A DNA stretch of 64,000 nt, from the NCBI GenBank assembly GCA_003213235.1, contig QCNJ01000003.1, positions 1 to 64,000 of the forward strand. Reading direction: 5' to 3'. Each line of letters begins with the position of its first letter. The stretch's first letter is position 1. Below, in pieces: positions 48,440 to 57,625 of the stretch. The notes beneath the pieces were generated by a model that was given only the letters and a program-made list of their open reading frames with translations, was not told the DNA's origin and ran no database searches. Both the position numbers and the translations under genes were made by a program. Source of the DNA: Prochlorococcus sp. AG-424-P18. Its GTDB lineage: Bacteria > Cyanobacteriota > Cyanobacteriia > PCC-6307 > Cyanobiaceae.

Positions 48440-48914
48440 AAATATTTTTTTAAAAGGAATATTACCTTTACTTTTACTACTATCCTTTGTTTTTAACCCA
48501 TTAAAAGTATCTGCAGAGATTGCAGAAACAGAAATAAATGGAGAATTAATGAATGCTAGCAGTGAGTTTTTAAGGGATTTGGATTTTGAAACTTGGCAAT
48601 TAGTAGCTTATAAATCACCTTTTTATGAAGATAAATTGATCTTGAGAGTAATAGGATATCCAGGAAATCTCAGGATTGATCATCCCACTGACTTGAGAGT
48701 TGAATCAGGGAGAAAAGAGTGGCTTTTAGACGATAAAACATTACTTAATGTGGAATTAGCAAATGATGGAAGACAAGCTGCAGCAGAATTCGATCTTGAT
48801 CAATTGATTAAGAATTTAGATAAAAATAGACCATTAAGATTATCTTTGTTAGGAGTTTTTTCTGAATTACCTGTACCTCCTTTTCTGGTTAAAGAATGGA
48901 GAGCACTCAGTTAA
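48414..48914 (+). CDS. DUF3122-like exported cyanobacterial protein
   Basis: The 166-residue protein starts with a signal peptide (FLKGILPLLLLLSFVFNPL, then KVSAEIAE as a likely cleavage site). The mature part contains LRDLDFETWQLVAYK, LRIDHPTDLRVESGRKEWLL, FDLDQLIKNLDKNRPLRL and a C-terminal PVPPFLVKEWR. This resembles the DUF3122 family of cyanobacteria. Function is unknown; it is probably periplasmic or lumenal. It sits just before ribD. Confidence 0.75.
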   Translation: MKKITKSNKNIFLKGILPLLLLLSFVFNPLKVSAEIAETEINGELMNASSEFLRDLDFETWQLVAYKSPFYEDKLILRVIGYPGNLRIDHPTDLRVESGRKEWLLDDKTLLNVELANDGRQAAAEFDLDQLIKNLDKNRPLRLSLLGVFSELPVPPFLVKEWRALS

Positions 48915-48929
48915 TTATTGATAGAGGAG

Positions 48930-50024
48930 ATGTCTGAAAAAAATGTAAGCCATAAAAAATGGATGAAAAGAGCAATTTTTTTGGCTTCTTTAGGAAAGGA
49001 TACAACAAGTCCTAACCCTAGGGTGGGAGCGGTGATACTTGATAAAAATGGAAACCTTATTTCAGAAGGGTTTCATTTCAAAGCAGGGATGCCTCATGCA
49101 GAGGCAATGGCTTTTAATAATTTAAAAAAGGATGCTAATGGTGGAACAATGTATGTTAATCTTGAGCCTTGTTGCCATCAAGGTAAAACACCTCCATGTG
49201 TAGATAAGGTGATATCCTCTGGTTTAAAAAAGGTATATATATCTATTGAAGACCCTGATAAAAGAGTCTCTGGTAAAGGTATTAAACTTCTTAAAGAAGC
49301 AGGAATTCAAGTTCACTTGGGATTGTGTAAAAAAGAATCCCTAGATTTAAATAAGGCTTTCATTCATAGAAATATCACTAAAAAGGCATTTGGTGTTCTT
49401 AAATGGGCAATGAGTATCGATGGAAGAATAGCTCTAAAAAATGGAAAAAGTAAATGGATCACTAGTGAAAAATCAAGGGCATTAGTTCACTCTTTTAGAG
49501 CAGAATTTGATGCAATAATCATTGGGGGAAACACATTAAGAAGAGACAACCCACTTTTGACTACTAGAGGTTCCAAAAATCCTGAACCTTTGCGAGTTGT
49601 TTTTACAAAAAGTTTAAATCTCCCTTCAAAATCTAATCTTTGGGATTGTAGCAAGGCAAAAACTTTAGTTATTTATGATTCTTCTACAGCAAATGAAAGC
49701 TATCTCTCAAGGATTCCGAAATGTGTGGAGGTTGAAAAGGTATTATCAGATAATCCAGAGTTAATTTCAAAAATACTTGCAAAAAGAGGATGTAATAAAG
49801 TTCTTTGGGAATGTGGTCCTGAATTGGCCACTGCCGCTATTCAATCTAATTGTATTCAGGAACTTGTTACTTTTATAGCCCCAAAAATTTTAGGTGGAGA
49901 AAATAGTATGAATCCTCTAAGTGATTTTGAATTTAGAGAAATGCACGAAGTTATTAAATTAAGTGATTCTCAGTTTAGTTTGATTGGAAATGATATATGT
50001 ATTAAGAGTTCATTCAAAAATTAA
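48930..50024 (+). CDS. ribD: Bifunctional riboflavin biosynthesis protein RibD
   Basis: RibD deaminates and then reduces the pyrimidine intermediate of riboflavin synthesis. The N-terminal deaminase has TSPNPRVGAVI, the zinc motif MPHAEAMAF and NLEPCCHQGKTPPCVDK. The C-terminal reductase starts near residue 150 (FGVLKWAMSIDGRIAL, DAIIIGGNTLRRDNPLLTTR, VLWECGPELATAAI). The start is ambiguous. TTG 48918 and ATG 48930 are in frame, and a GAGGAG run lies directly before the ATG, too close for a normal ribosome site. I use the ATG. Confidence 0.93.
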   Translation: MSEKNVSHKKWMKRAIFLASLGKDTTSPNPRVGAVILDKNGNLISEGFHFKAGMPHAEAMAFNNLKKDANGGTMYVNLEPCCHQGKTPPCVDKVISSGLKKVYISIEDPDKRVSGKGIKLLKEAGIQVHLGLCKKESLDLNKAFIHRNITKKAFGVLKWAMSIDGRIALKNGKSKWITSEKSRALVHSFRAEFDAIIIGGNTLRRDNPLLTTRGSKNPEPLRVVFTKSLNLPSKSNLWDCSKAKTLVIYDSSTANESYLSRIPKCVEVEKVLSDNPELISKILAKRGCNKVLWECGPELATAAIQSNCIQELVTFIAPKILGGENSMNPLSDFEFREMHEVIKLSDSQFSLIGNDICIKSSFKN

Positions 50025-50053
50025 TTTTTATAATAATTTTTATGAGTCAAAGT

Positions 50054-50063
50054 ACCGTACGGT
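50054..50063. promoter_or_regulatory. Perfect 10-bp palindrome upstream of ftsH
   Basis: ACCGTACGGT is a perfect inverted repeat, 75 bp before the ftsH ATG. It is GC-rich in an AT-rich spacer. It could be an operator, but no matching second site was seen and no regulator can be named. Confidence 0.3.
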
Positions 50064-50138
50064 TCTTACCCAAAAAAAAGAATACAGATACGGAAACTCT
50101 TCGTTTAGTTTATAATAAGCTAATAATTGATCTTAACT

Positions 50139-52001
50139 ATGCCAATAAGACAAGACGATAATCAACCTAATAGAAGATTTGGAATTGTAAATATCATTTT
50201 GATAGGAGTTGGAGCTTTACTCCTATTTAGTAGCCTATTCCCTAATCAAAATATGCAAATACCTAGGGTTCCTTACTCATTATTCATAGATCAAGTTAAT
50301 GATGGGGAAGTTAAGCGTGCCTATATCACTCAAGAACAAATTAGATATGAGTTAAATGGAGCTGAAGAAGGAGCACCTTCAGTTTTGGCGACAACTCCAA
50401 TTTTTGATATGGACCTCCCACAAAGGTTGGAGAGTAAAGGGGTTGAATTTGCTGCTGCACCGCCAAAAAAACCTAATTTCTTTTCAACAATTTTAAGTTG
50501 GGTTGTTCCGCCTTTAATTTTTATCCTTGTTTTGCAATTTTTTGCTAGACGCAGTATGGGTGGCGGAGGTGCTCAAGGAGCTTTAAGTTTTACTAAAAGT
50601 AAAGCAAAAGTTTATGTCCCGGATGATGAATCAAAAGTAACATTTGCAGATGTTGCTGGAGTCGATGAAGCTAAAGACGAATTAACAGAAATAGTTGATT
50701 TTTTAAAAAAACCAGAAAGATATACAGATATAGGAGCCCGGATACCTAAAGGTGTACTTCTTGTAGGACCTCCAGGTACAGGAAAAACTCTTCTTTCAAA
50801 GGCAGTTGCTGGAGAAGCAGAAGTTCCTTTTTTTATCATTTCAGGTTCTGAGTTTGTTGAGCTTTTTGTAGGAGCAGGTGCAGCAAGAGTCAGGGACTTA
50901 TTTGAGCAAGCTAAGAAAAAAGCACCTTGCATTATCTTTATTGATGAATTAGATGCTATTGGTAAAAGTCGTTCTGGATCGATGGGAGTAGTTGGAGGCA
51001 ACGATGAGAGAGAACAAACTCTAAATCAGCTCTTAACTGAAATGGATGGTTTTGCCTCCGCAGATAAACCAGTTATAGTTTTGGCAGCTACTAACCAACC
51101 TGAAGTTCTCGACGCGGCACTTTTAAGACCTGGAAGATTTGACAGACAAGTATTAGTTGACAGGCCAGATTTATCAGGAAGAAAGACCATTTTGGAGATT
51201 TATACAAAAAAAGTTAAACTTGCAGATTCAATTGATTTGGATTCTATTGCCCAAGCTACTAGTGGATTCGCAGGAGCTGATTTAGCTAACATGGTGAATG
51301 AAGCAGCTTTACTAGCGGCCAGAGCAAAAAGAAAAAGTGTAGAACAACAAGATTTAAGCGAAGCGATCGAGAGAGTAGTTGCTGGATTGGAAAAAAAGAG
51401 TCGTGTTTTGCAAGATGATGAAAAGAAAGTCGTTGCTTATCATGAAGTCGGTCATGCAATAGTTGGTCATCTTATGCCTGGAGGATCTAAAGTTGCAAAG
51501 ATTTCAATTGTTCCGAGAGGTATGAGTGCACTTGGCTATACTCTTCAATTGCCAACTGAAGAAAGATTTTTGAATTCTAAGGAGGAATTGAAAGGACAAA
51601 TAGCCACACTCCTTGGAGGAAGATCAGCAGAAGAGGTTGTATTTGGAAAGATAACAACGGGAGCTTCAAACGATTTACAAAGAGCAACCGATATAGCAGA
51701 ACAAATGGTTGGAACATTTGGAATGAGTGATATTCTCGGCCCCCTTGCTTACGATAAACAAGGCGGAGGTCAGTTTTTAGGAAATGGTAATAACCCTAGA
51801 AGATCCGTAAGCGATGCCACTGCTCAAGCCATAGATAAAGAAGTTAGAGATTTAGTTGATGATGCTCATGAAACTGCTCTTAATATTTTGAGAAATAATT
51901 TACCCCTTCTCGAATCGATTTCGCAGAAAATTCTCAAAGAAGAAGTTATAGAAGGTGAGGATCTAAAAACTCTTCTAGCTGAAAGTAAAATGCCTGCATA
52001 G
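50139..52001 (+). CDS. ftsH: ATP-dependent zinc metalloprotease FtsH
   Basis: FtsH is a membrane AAA protease. Starting at ATG 50139 ([15 protein letters not shown]) gives 620 residues; an in-frame TTG 12 nt upstream is less likely. Two membrane helices lie near residues 15-33 and 118-136. Walker A is GPPGTGKT (210-217), Walker B is FIDELDAIG (267-275), and the SRH region is [19 protein letters not shown]. The zinc site is HEVGH (435-439), with the third ligand Asp probably in [12 protein letters not shown]. It is close to cyanobacterial FtsH proteins that act in photosystem II repair. Confidence 0.96.
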   Translation: MPIRQDDNQPNRRFGIVNIILIGVGALLLFSSLFPNQNMQIPRVPYSLFIDQVNDGEVKRAYITQEQIRYELNGAEEGAPSVLATTPIFDMDLPQRLESKGVEFAAAPPKKPNFFSTILSWVVPPLIFILVLQFFARRSMGGGGAQGALSFTKSKAKVYVPDDESKVTFADVAGVDEAKDELTEIVDFLKKPERYTDIGARIPKGVLLVGPPGTGKTLLSKAVAGEAEVPFFIISGSEFVELFVGAGAARVRDLFEQAKKKAPCIIFIDELDAIGKSRSGSMGVVGGNDEREQTLNQLLTEMDGFASADKPVIVLAATNQPEVLDAALLRPGRFDRQVLVDRPDLSGRKTILEIYTKKVKLADSIDLDSIAQATSGFAGADLANMVNEAALLAARAKRKSVEQQDLSEAIERVVAGLEKKSRVLQDDEKKVVAYHEVGHAIVGHLMPGGSKVAKISIVPRGMSALGYTLQLPTEERFLNSKEELKGQIATLLGGRSAEEVVFGKITTGASNDLQRATDIAEQMVGTFGMSDILGPLAYDKQGGGQFLGNGNNPRRSVSDATAQAIDKEVRDLVDDAHETALNILRNNLPLLESISQKILKEEVIEGEDLKTLLAESKMPA

Positions 52002-52029
52002 TAGAATTTAGTTTTTCATACTAATTTAG

Positions 52030-52977
52030 ATGCTAAAACCAATCAAGCTTGTTAATAAGAATTTTTTATCGAGCTTAGATACCTCAACTGAAGAGTTTTT
52101 TCATATTCTAGAGATAGCTGAAAATTTTAAAAATAAAAATTTAAATATAGAATTTAAAAATAAAGTCTTAGGACTAATTTTTGATAAGTCCTCTACTCGT
52201 ACAAGGGTTAGTTTTCAAGTGGCAATGTCAAGACTTGGCGGCACAACAGTTGATCTTAATCCGACTACTTCTCAAATTGGAAGGGGCGAGCCAATTAGAG
52301 ATACTGCAAGAGTGTTAAGTAGATATTGTGATGTTCTTGCCATAAGAACCTTTAAACAATCTGATTTGGAAGAATATGCAAAATGGTCTTCTAAACCAGT
52401 TATTAACGCTCTTACAGATTTAGAACATCCATGCCAAGCTTTGGCCGATTACATGACAATAAAAGAGGAATTTGTTGATTTTAAAAATGTGGTTTTGACG
52501 TTCATTGGCGATGGTAATAATGTCGCAAATTCTCTTATTTTATGTGGTGCGTTATTAGGAGTAGAAGTAAGAATTGCATGTCCTAAAGGGTATGAACCTA
52601 ACGCATTGGTGATTCAAAAAGCATATGAAATATATCAAAATGAGAATTTATTGAAAATCACTAATGATCCAAATATTGCTGCTTTAGGAGCAAACGTTCT
52701 TTATACAGATGTTTGGTCATCCATGGGAGAAGAAAATAAAAAGGAAGAGAAAGATAAACGTTTTAATGGATTTACTATTAATCAAGATTTAGTAAGTAAG
52801 GCTGATGAGAATGCAATTATTCTTCATTGCCTTCCTGCTTATAGGTCCAAAGAAATCACTGATGAAATTCTTGAAAGCAAAAAAAGCAGAATTTTTGAAC
52901 AAGCAGAAAATAGATTACATGCTCAACAAGCACTTTTATCTTGTCTTCTAGATGGGGTTGACTTGCGAGCTGGTTAA
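52030..52977 (+). CDS. argF: Ornithine carbamoyltransferase
   Basis: ArgF makes citrulline from ornithine and carbamoyl phosphate. The 315-residue protein has the carbamoyl-phosphate site SSTRTRVSFQVAM, HPCQALADYMT, the ornithine-binding DVWSSMGEE and the catalytic Cys loop HCLPAYR. It follows ftsH by 28 bp and precedes lexA. A second arginine gene, argD, is at 15636-16811. Confidence 0.97.
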   Translation: MLKPIKLVNKNFLSSLDTSTEEFFHILEIAENFKNKNLNIEFKNKVLGLIFDKSSTRTRVSFQVAMSRLGGTTVDLNPTTSQIGRGEPIRDTARVLSRYCDVLAIRTFKQSDLEEYAKWSSKPVINALTDLEHPCQALADYMTIKEEFVDFKNVVLTFIGDGNNVANSLILCGALLGVEVRIACPKGYEPNALVIQKAYEIYQNENLLKITNDPNIAALGANVLYTDVWSSMGEENKKEEKDKRFNGFTINQDLVSKADENAIILHCLPAYRSKEITDEILESKKSRIFEQAENRLHAQQALLSCLLDGVDLRAG

Positions 52978-52983
52978 AAATGG

Positions 52984-52997
52984 GGTACAAATGTATT
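52984..52997. promoter_or_regulatory. Probable LexA-binding (SOS) box upstream of lexA
   Basis: GGTACAAATGTATT fits the cyanobacterial LexA box RGTACNNNDGTWCB as I recall it with one mismatch (T for C near the end). It lies in the argF-lexA gap, 17 bp before the lexA ATG at 53015, a natural place for autoregulation. Confidence 0.55.
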
Positions 52998-53014
52998 AGT
53001 TGGTAAATGTTTTT

Positions 53015-53632
53015 ATGACATACCCTGTTGATAATAATCTAACTAATGCTCAAAATGAGCTTTATGGATGGATCAAGGATTATATGCAAAACTTTAAGCA
53101 TAGTCCATCAATAAGGCAGATGATGGAAGCTATGGGATTGAAATCTCCTGCTCCTATTCAAAGTCGCTTAAAACATTTGCAAGAGAAAGGATATATTTCA
53201 TGGCAAGAAGGTAAGGCTAGAACAATGCAAATAGTTGATGAAATTGTTGAAGGGGTTCCGATTATGGGTTCAGTAGCAGCTGGAGGTTTAATTGAAACTT
53301 ATTCTGATATAAATGAAAATTTAGATATCTCTGATGTTCTAAAAAAGAAAAATGTTTTTGCTCTTACAGTTAATGGAGATTCAATGATAGATGCTTGTAT
53401 TGCTGATGGGGACATGGTTTTAATGGAGCCAATAAATGATTCATACTCTTTAAGAAACGGAACGATAGTTAGTGCGATGGTCCCAGGATTAGGAACAACT
53501 TTGAAATATTTTTTTAAAAGAGATGGAAAAATTTTTTTAGAAGCTGCTAATTCTAATTATGATCCAATTGAACTTAATTTAGATGAGGTTATTTTTCAAG
53601 GCAAACTTCTTGCCGTTTGGAGAAAAGTTTAA
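53015..53632 (+). CDS. lexA: LexA repressor
   Basis: LexA represses DNA-damage genes and is inactivated by RecA-stimulated self-cleavage. The N-terminal winged helix-turn-helix includes NAQNELYGWIKDYM, SPSIRQMMEAMGL and SRLKHLQEKGYI. The cleavage site Ala-Gly is in GSVAAGGLIE, the serine is in VNGDSMIDACIADGD, and the lysine is in TTLKYFFKRDG. All catalytic parts are present, so it can self-cleave, unlike some cyanobacterial LexA. An upstream TTG at 53000 is possible, but ATG 53015 (MTYPVDNN) leaves space for the operator. About 205 residues. Confidence 0.93.
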   Translation: MTYPVDNNLTNAQNELYGWIKDYMQNFKHSPSIRQMMEAMGLKSPAPIQSRLKHLQEKGYISWQEGKARTMQIVDEIVEGVPIMGSVAAGGLIETYSDINENLDISDVLKKKNVFALTVNGDSMIDACIADGDMVLMEPINDSYSLRNGTIVSAMVPGLGTTLKYFFKRDGKIFLEAANSNYDPIELNLDEVIFQGKLLAVWRKV

Positions 53633-53684
53633 TAATTAAACTATAAATATTAGTAAAGAAGTTTTGAAAAACTAAGAATATAGA

Positions 53685-54575
53685 TCATAAATTTGAAAGA
53701 TTTTCGATTATAAATCCATCTTTTTTAAATTTTTCTTTTAAGAGTTCTATTATCCTACTGACTGGGACATTAGCTGATTCAGTTGCATGCTCAAAAGTCG
53801 AGGAAGGTTTAGGATATAGATTTACAGAACCATATTTGTAACCTCTTATTGGATTATCAGGCATGGGCATTATATCTTTTGAGCTATTTTTAAATTCTTC
53901 TAAATCCCAAAAATATCCTCCACCGAAATCTACTCCGTATAAGTTAATTTTTTTAAAACCACTTAAATATGCTAAAAAAATTGCTGTTATTGTTGATGAA
54001 GTTGATTGGCATATAAATTTATTTTTTTTATTAGTTGATTTCTTTATAAAACTTTCAAGTTGTCTTTCTGTAACTATTGGCATCGAAGCCTCATAAAGAT
54101 ATTTATTTGATACTGAATAATTAGAGTCAAAAGGGAGATTATTGTATTTACATGTCAGATTTTTCATTATCAATAGGCCAATATATTTTGATCTTGTTAA
54201 ATAAATTTCTTTTATTTTCGGGATAATCTTTTTATGTTTTTCACCACACCATTCAGTAAAATAAAGATGATGATAAATGGGAAGAAGACATGTGAAATTT
54301 CCACCTATTACTAAATTATCATTATTTAGATTATCAATTGCATTAAGAGCAGAACGTCCTGAACCAATAAAGTTTATTTCTTCAGTGCCCTTATTAATCC
54401 GTAGTTCTTCTAGAAAATTTATAATTTCTTTGCGATCAACTCTATAAGTATTATTTGATTTATTGTGAAGCAAAAAATGTTTAATTTTTGATTTAAATCT
54501 ATTTTTTAAAAATATTGATAATGCATAAAATTCTTTCATTTTTAATTTAAGAGGAACGATATTCATCTTATTCAT
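53685..54575 (-). CDS. GT42/DUF115-like putative glycosyltransferase (sialyltransferase-like)
   Basis: This 296-residue protein has no strong name. INFIGSGRSALNAID (residues 68-81) resembles the GNGPSL nucleotide-binding start of GT42 sialyltransferases and DUF115/MptE proteins. STSSTITAIFLAYLSGFKKI followed by NLYGVDFGGGYFW (residues 191-223) resembles the later segment of the same fold. It diverges from the aldolase gene with a 72-bp gap. Given the adjacent CMP-sugar synthetase, I infer a transferase that uses a CMP-activated sugar acid. Composition is AT-rich, consistent with an island gene. Confidence 0.5.
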   Translation of the reverse strand: MNKMNIVPLKLKMKEFYALSIFLKNRFKSKIKHFLLHNKSNNTYRVDRKEIINFLEELRINKGTEEINFIGSGRSALNAIDNLNNDNLVIGGNFTCLLPIYHHLYFTEWCGEKHKKIIPKIKEIYLTRSKYIGLLIMKNLTCKYNNLPFDSNYSVSNKYLYEASMPIVTERQLESFIKKSTNKKNKFICQSTSSTITAIFLAYLSGFKKINLYGVDFGGGYFWDLEEFKNSSKDIMPMPDNPIRGYKYGSVNLYPKPSSTFEHATESANVPVSRIIELLKEKFKKDGFIIENLSNL

Positions 54576-54647
54576 TTGATGTTAATTAATAATTTTCTGA
54601 TTTTTATAAAAGTGCTAATGTTAATCTTAATATAAAAAGTTTATTTG

Positions 54648-56213
54648 ATGGGTGATTTCAAAGTAAAAATTCTTGATTGTACATTTAGAGATGGTGGCTA
54701 TTACACTAACTGGAATTTCGACATAAATATATTAAGTAAATATCTAAAGTTGCTGAATACAGGGGTATCTGACATTGTTGAAATAGGTTTAAGGACAATA
54801 AACTCTAATTCATATCTTGGACCATTCGCTTATTCCTCTATTGATTATTTTGATTTTTGCAAAGATTTTAAAAATATAATATTTAGTACACTTGTTAATT
54901 GGTCAGATGTAGAAGATTCTTTTAATGATTTTAAGAAAGTTTTTCCAGGAACTGAAAAAGATTTTATTAAAATTGTAAGAATTGTGATTAAATCTTTAGA
55001 AAATAAAGAAGTTAAAAATAATATAAATTATTTAAAGGATAAAGGTTATAAAGTTTGTTTGAATATTCAAAAATGCGATCAGTTAATAGATTTAGATGAA
55101 GACATTTTCAGAAAAAAAATAAGCAATCTTAATCCTGACATTTTATATTTGGCAGATACTAATGGATCCTTAAATCCATCGAATACAAAAATACTATTGG
55201 AAAAAATTAAATCTTTAACAAATCTTCCAATTGGTGTTCATATGCATAATAATCAAGGATTAGCTTATGCGAATACTCTCCAAGCAATAAATTCTGGGGT
55301 TTCATATGTTGATTCTACTTTTACTGGAATTGGTAGAGGTCCTGGTAATACTCAAACAGAATATTTGAGTTATTTCTTGAAGGATTTATCTATTGATCAA
55401 ATTTTAGATATTTCAGAATTGATAGAAGGTCACTTTTTACCATTAAAAAAGAAATTTCTTTGGGGAGAAAACTATTTTTATTTCTTATCTGGATTAAATA
55501 ATCAGTCTGCCTCTTTAATGCATGATTTAATAAATAATAGATCATATCCTAGTAAAAGCTTAATTAAAATAGCCAGAGCTGATGAAAAAGATGCAATTTC
55601 TTCCCTATTAAAAAGAAATAACATTAACCCTAATTATTTTATTAAGAAACCTGAAGCTGCAATAATGGCAAATGGGAGTAATTGGTTAATTGAAAAAAAA
55701 CAAATACTTGACTATCTAAAGAACAACAAGCTGAAGGTCATACATATAAATTTTCCAAATGATAAAAGTAAAATTCCTTATATTAATTTTTTCGCAAGTT
55801 GTGATCCAGTAAAAATAATGGCAGACTTAAATTTATATTTAGATATGAAAGATATTCCATTAGTTTGTCCAAGTAATCTTATAGAGGAGATGAAAATTGA
55901 CAAAGAATTAATTAATAAAGTTAATTATGATTGTTTTATTTCTGAAAAAAAATTAAATATTCAATCAAATAAATGTTTTATACCTCATGTCCAATCATTA
56001 TGTTTTTGTTTATCTTATATGTATGCTTCAGGTTACAGGAATATTATTATTATCGGAGCTCAAGGTTTTGAATTGAGCTCTAAAAATTTTGAGGCTATTG
56101 ACTGTCTTAATAAATTAAGAATTAATTATCCAGATCTTGAAATTACTTCCTTAAATCCAAATGCACTGGGATTACCATCTAAGAGTATATTTGAACTCTG
56201 TAATTTGGAATAA
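54648..56213 (+). CDS. DRE-TIM aldolase-like protein fused to a GT42/DUF115-like domain
   Basis: ATG 54648 gives 521 residues in two parts. Residues 1 to about 265 form a DRE-TIM metallolyase barrel like HMG-CoA lyase and 4-hydroxy-2-oxovalerate aldolase: ILDCTFRDGGYYTNWNF near residue 9, LADTNGSLNP, the metal His pair VHMHNNQGLAYANT near 198-200, and TGIGRGPGNTQTEYL. Residues 335-521 look like a separate Rossmann-type domain (IMANGSNWLIEKKQIL, CLSYMYASGYRNIIIIGAQG), recalling the divergent neighbour at 53685. It begins a run with kdsB-like and HAD genes. I infer aldol formation of a 2-keto-3-deoxy sugar acid; the substrate is unknown. Confidence 0.7.
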   Translation: MGDFKVKILDCTFRDGGYYTNWNFDINILSKYLKLLNTGVSDIVEIGLRTINSNSYLGPFAYSSIDYFDFCKDFKNIIFSTLVNWSDVEDSFNDFKKVFPGTEKDFIKIVRIVIKSLENKEVKNNINYLKDKGYKVCLNIQKCDQLIDLDEDIFRKKISNLNPDILYLADTNGSLNPSNTKILLEKIKSLTNLPIGVHMHNNQGLAYANTLQAINSGVSYVDSTFTGIGRGPGNTQTEYLSYFLKDLSIDQILDISELIEGHFLPLKKKFLWGENYFYFLSGLNNQSASLMHDLINNRSYPSKSLIKIARADEKDAISSLLKRNNINPNYFIKKPEAAIMANGSNWLIEKKQILDYLKNNKLKVIHINFPNDKSKIPYINFFASCDPVKIMADLNLYLDMKDIPLVCPSNLIEEMKIDKELINKVNYDCFISEKKLNIQSNKCFIPHVQSLCFCLSYMYASGYRNIIIIGAQGFELSSKNFEAIDCLNKLRINYPDLEITSLNPNALGLPSKSIFELCNLE

Positions 56214-56218
56214 AATAA

Positions 56219-56953
56219 ATGCCAAAAATTATCATTTTGATACCGGCTAGATATGAATCTTCAAGATTTTACGGTAAACCTTTGGCAATGATTAATGGGA
56301 AAGAGATGCTTATTAGGGTTTTAGAAAGATCAACATTCAAATATGAAGTTTACGCAGTAATTAATAATAATTTAATTGGTGAGGTTGTTAAAAGAAATGG
56401 TTTTAAATATATAATGGTAGAAGAAGATTGTAAAACTGGTACTGACAGGATAGGATTAGCCCTCGATAAGATTTCAATAAATGAAGATGATATTTTGGTT
56501 AATGTTCAGGGAGATGAACCAATGGTTTCTCCCTGGATGATAGAAAAAGTTATAGAAATGAAAAAAAGATTCCCTGATAGTGTGGTTAATGCTTTTTCAA
56601 GCATAAACTCTGAAAAAGAGTTTGAATCTAAAGCTTCGATTAAAATGATTATAAATAAGAATTCAGATTTACTCTATGCAAGTAGATCAACTATTCCTTC
56701 AACAAAAAAAACAAATAATTTTTCATTAGCTGTAAAGCAAGTTTGTATTTATGCATTTAGTCCAAAACATTTAAGGACTTTTATTGATACTGAAAGAGGA
56801 AAAATTGAATGTAGTGAGGATATTGAGATTTTAAGATTTATAGAAAATTCTATTTGTTCGGTAAAAATGGTTGATTTAGGAAATATAAATTTAAAGGCTG
56901 TCGATTATAAAGAAGATATTTTATTAGTTGAAAAGCTTCTTGATGAAGAATAA
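56219..56953 (+). CDS. kdsB: CMP-sugar acid cytidylyltransferase, KdsB-like
   Basis: This 244-residue protein of the KdsB (CMP-Kdo synthetase) family has IPARYESSRFYGKPLAMI at the N-terminus, CKTGTDRIGLAL, VNVQGDEPMVSP and a C-terminal VDYKEDILLVE that replaces the common VDTPEDL. The canonical PGKPL is here YGKPL. It activates a 3-deoxy-ulosonic acid with CTP, but whether that is Kdo or another acid cannot be told. The gene lies 5 bp after the aldolase fusion and overlaps the HAD gene by one base. Confidence 0.85.
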   Translation: MPKIIILIPARYESSRFYGKPLAMINGKEMLIRVLERSTFKYEVYAVINNNLIGEVVKRNGFKYIMVEEDCKTGTDRIGLALDKISINEDDILVNVQGDEPMVSPWMIEKVIEMKKRFPDSVVNAFSSINSEKEFESKASIKMIINKNSDLLYASRSTIPSTKKTNNFSLAVKQVCIYAFSPKHLRTFIDTERGKIECSEDIEILRFIENSICSVKMVDLGNINLKAVDYKEDILLVEKLLDEE

Positions 56954-57624
56954 TGGAAAAAAAAATAAACATAATTTTTGATTTTGATGGAGTAATTCTT
57001 AATTCAAATAAGATTAAGACATTAGCTTTTAAAACTATTTCAAAAGAATTTGGATCAGAAAAATCTAATCATTTGGTGAACTACCATTTAAAAAACGGGG
57101 GTATAAGTAGATTTGAAAAGATAAGCTGGTTTGTGAAAAATATTTTAAAGATTGAAAATGAACACTTAATAAATAAATTAATATATGATTATGGAGTAGA
57201 GGTTAAGAAATCACTTTTTGAGTGCGAATTTAGAACTAATTTAACATCACTAAGAAAAAAACTGGAGGGTACATTTTGGTCAATTGCTAGTGGAGGCTTA
57301 GAAGAAGAAATTAAAAATTTCTTAATAAAAAAATCTTTTATTCATTATTTCGAAAATGGAGTTTATGGATCCCCAACTCCAAAAATTGAGATAGTTGAAA
57401 ATATTAAGTTAAGTTCTAAATCAAATAATAATATTTGGTTTTTAATTGGAGATAGCATTTATGATTATGAGTGTGCTCGAGAATATGAAATGAATTTTAT
57501 ATTGGCTACTGATTGGTCAGAGATTAAAAATCCATGTAAATTTGCTAAAGAAAATAATATAGAGTATATATCCGGTATAGAAGAGTTAGATTTGGAATTT
57601 TTAAATAGTAAAAAATTTATTTAG
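56953..57624 (+). CDS. HAD-superfamily phosphatase
   Basis: The 223-residue protein has the four HAD motifs: FDFDGVILNS (Asp10, Asp12), SIASGG, Lys in TPKIEIV, and IGDSIYDYECA. A helical cap between motifs I and II (residues 20-95) marks it as subfamily I with a cap, unlike the capless KdsC. Its start codon overlaps the kdsB-like stop (TAATG). By position it probably dephosphorylates the sugar-acid phosphate before CMP activation. Confidence 0.82.
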   Translation: MEKKINIIFDFDGVILNSNKIKTLAFKTISKEFGSEKSNHLVNYHLKNGGISRFEKISWFVKNILKIENEHLINKLIYDYGVEVKKSLFECEFRTNLTSLRKKLEGTFWSIASGGLEEEIKNFLIKKSFIHYFENGVYGSPTPKIEIVENIKLSSKSNNNIWFLIGDSIYDYECAREYEMNFILATDWSEIKNPCKFAKENNIEYISGIEELDLEFLNSKKFI

Positions 57625-57625
57625 T

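Noticed and set aside
50042-50161. 39-codon ATG frame (MSQSTVRFLPKKKN...) ahead of ftsH
   Set aside because: It overlaps the ftsH start in another frame, has no recognisable features, and probably reflects chance in a 114-bp leader.
50612-51001. Minus-strand 129-codon frame inside ftsH
   Set aside because: It is antisense to the AAA domain; length results from codon bias in ftsH, and no ribosome site or similarity is visible.
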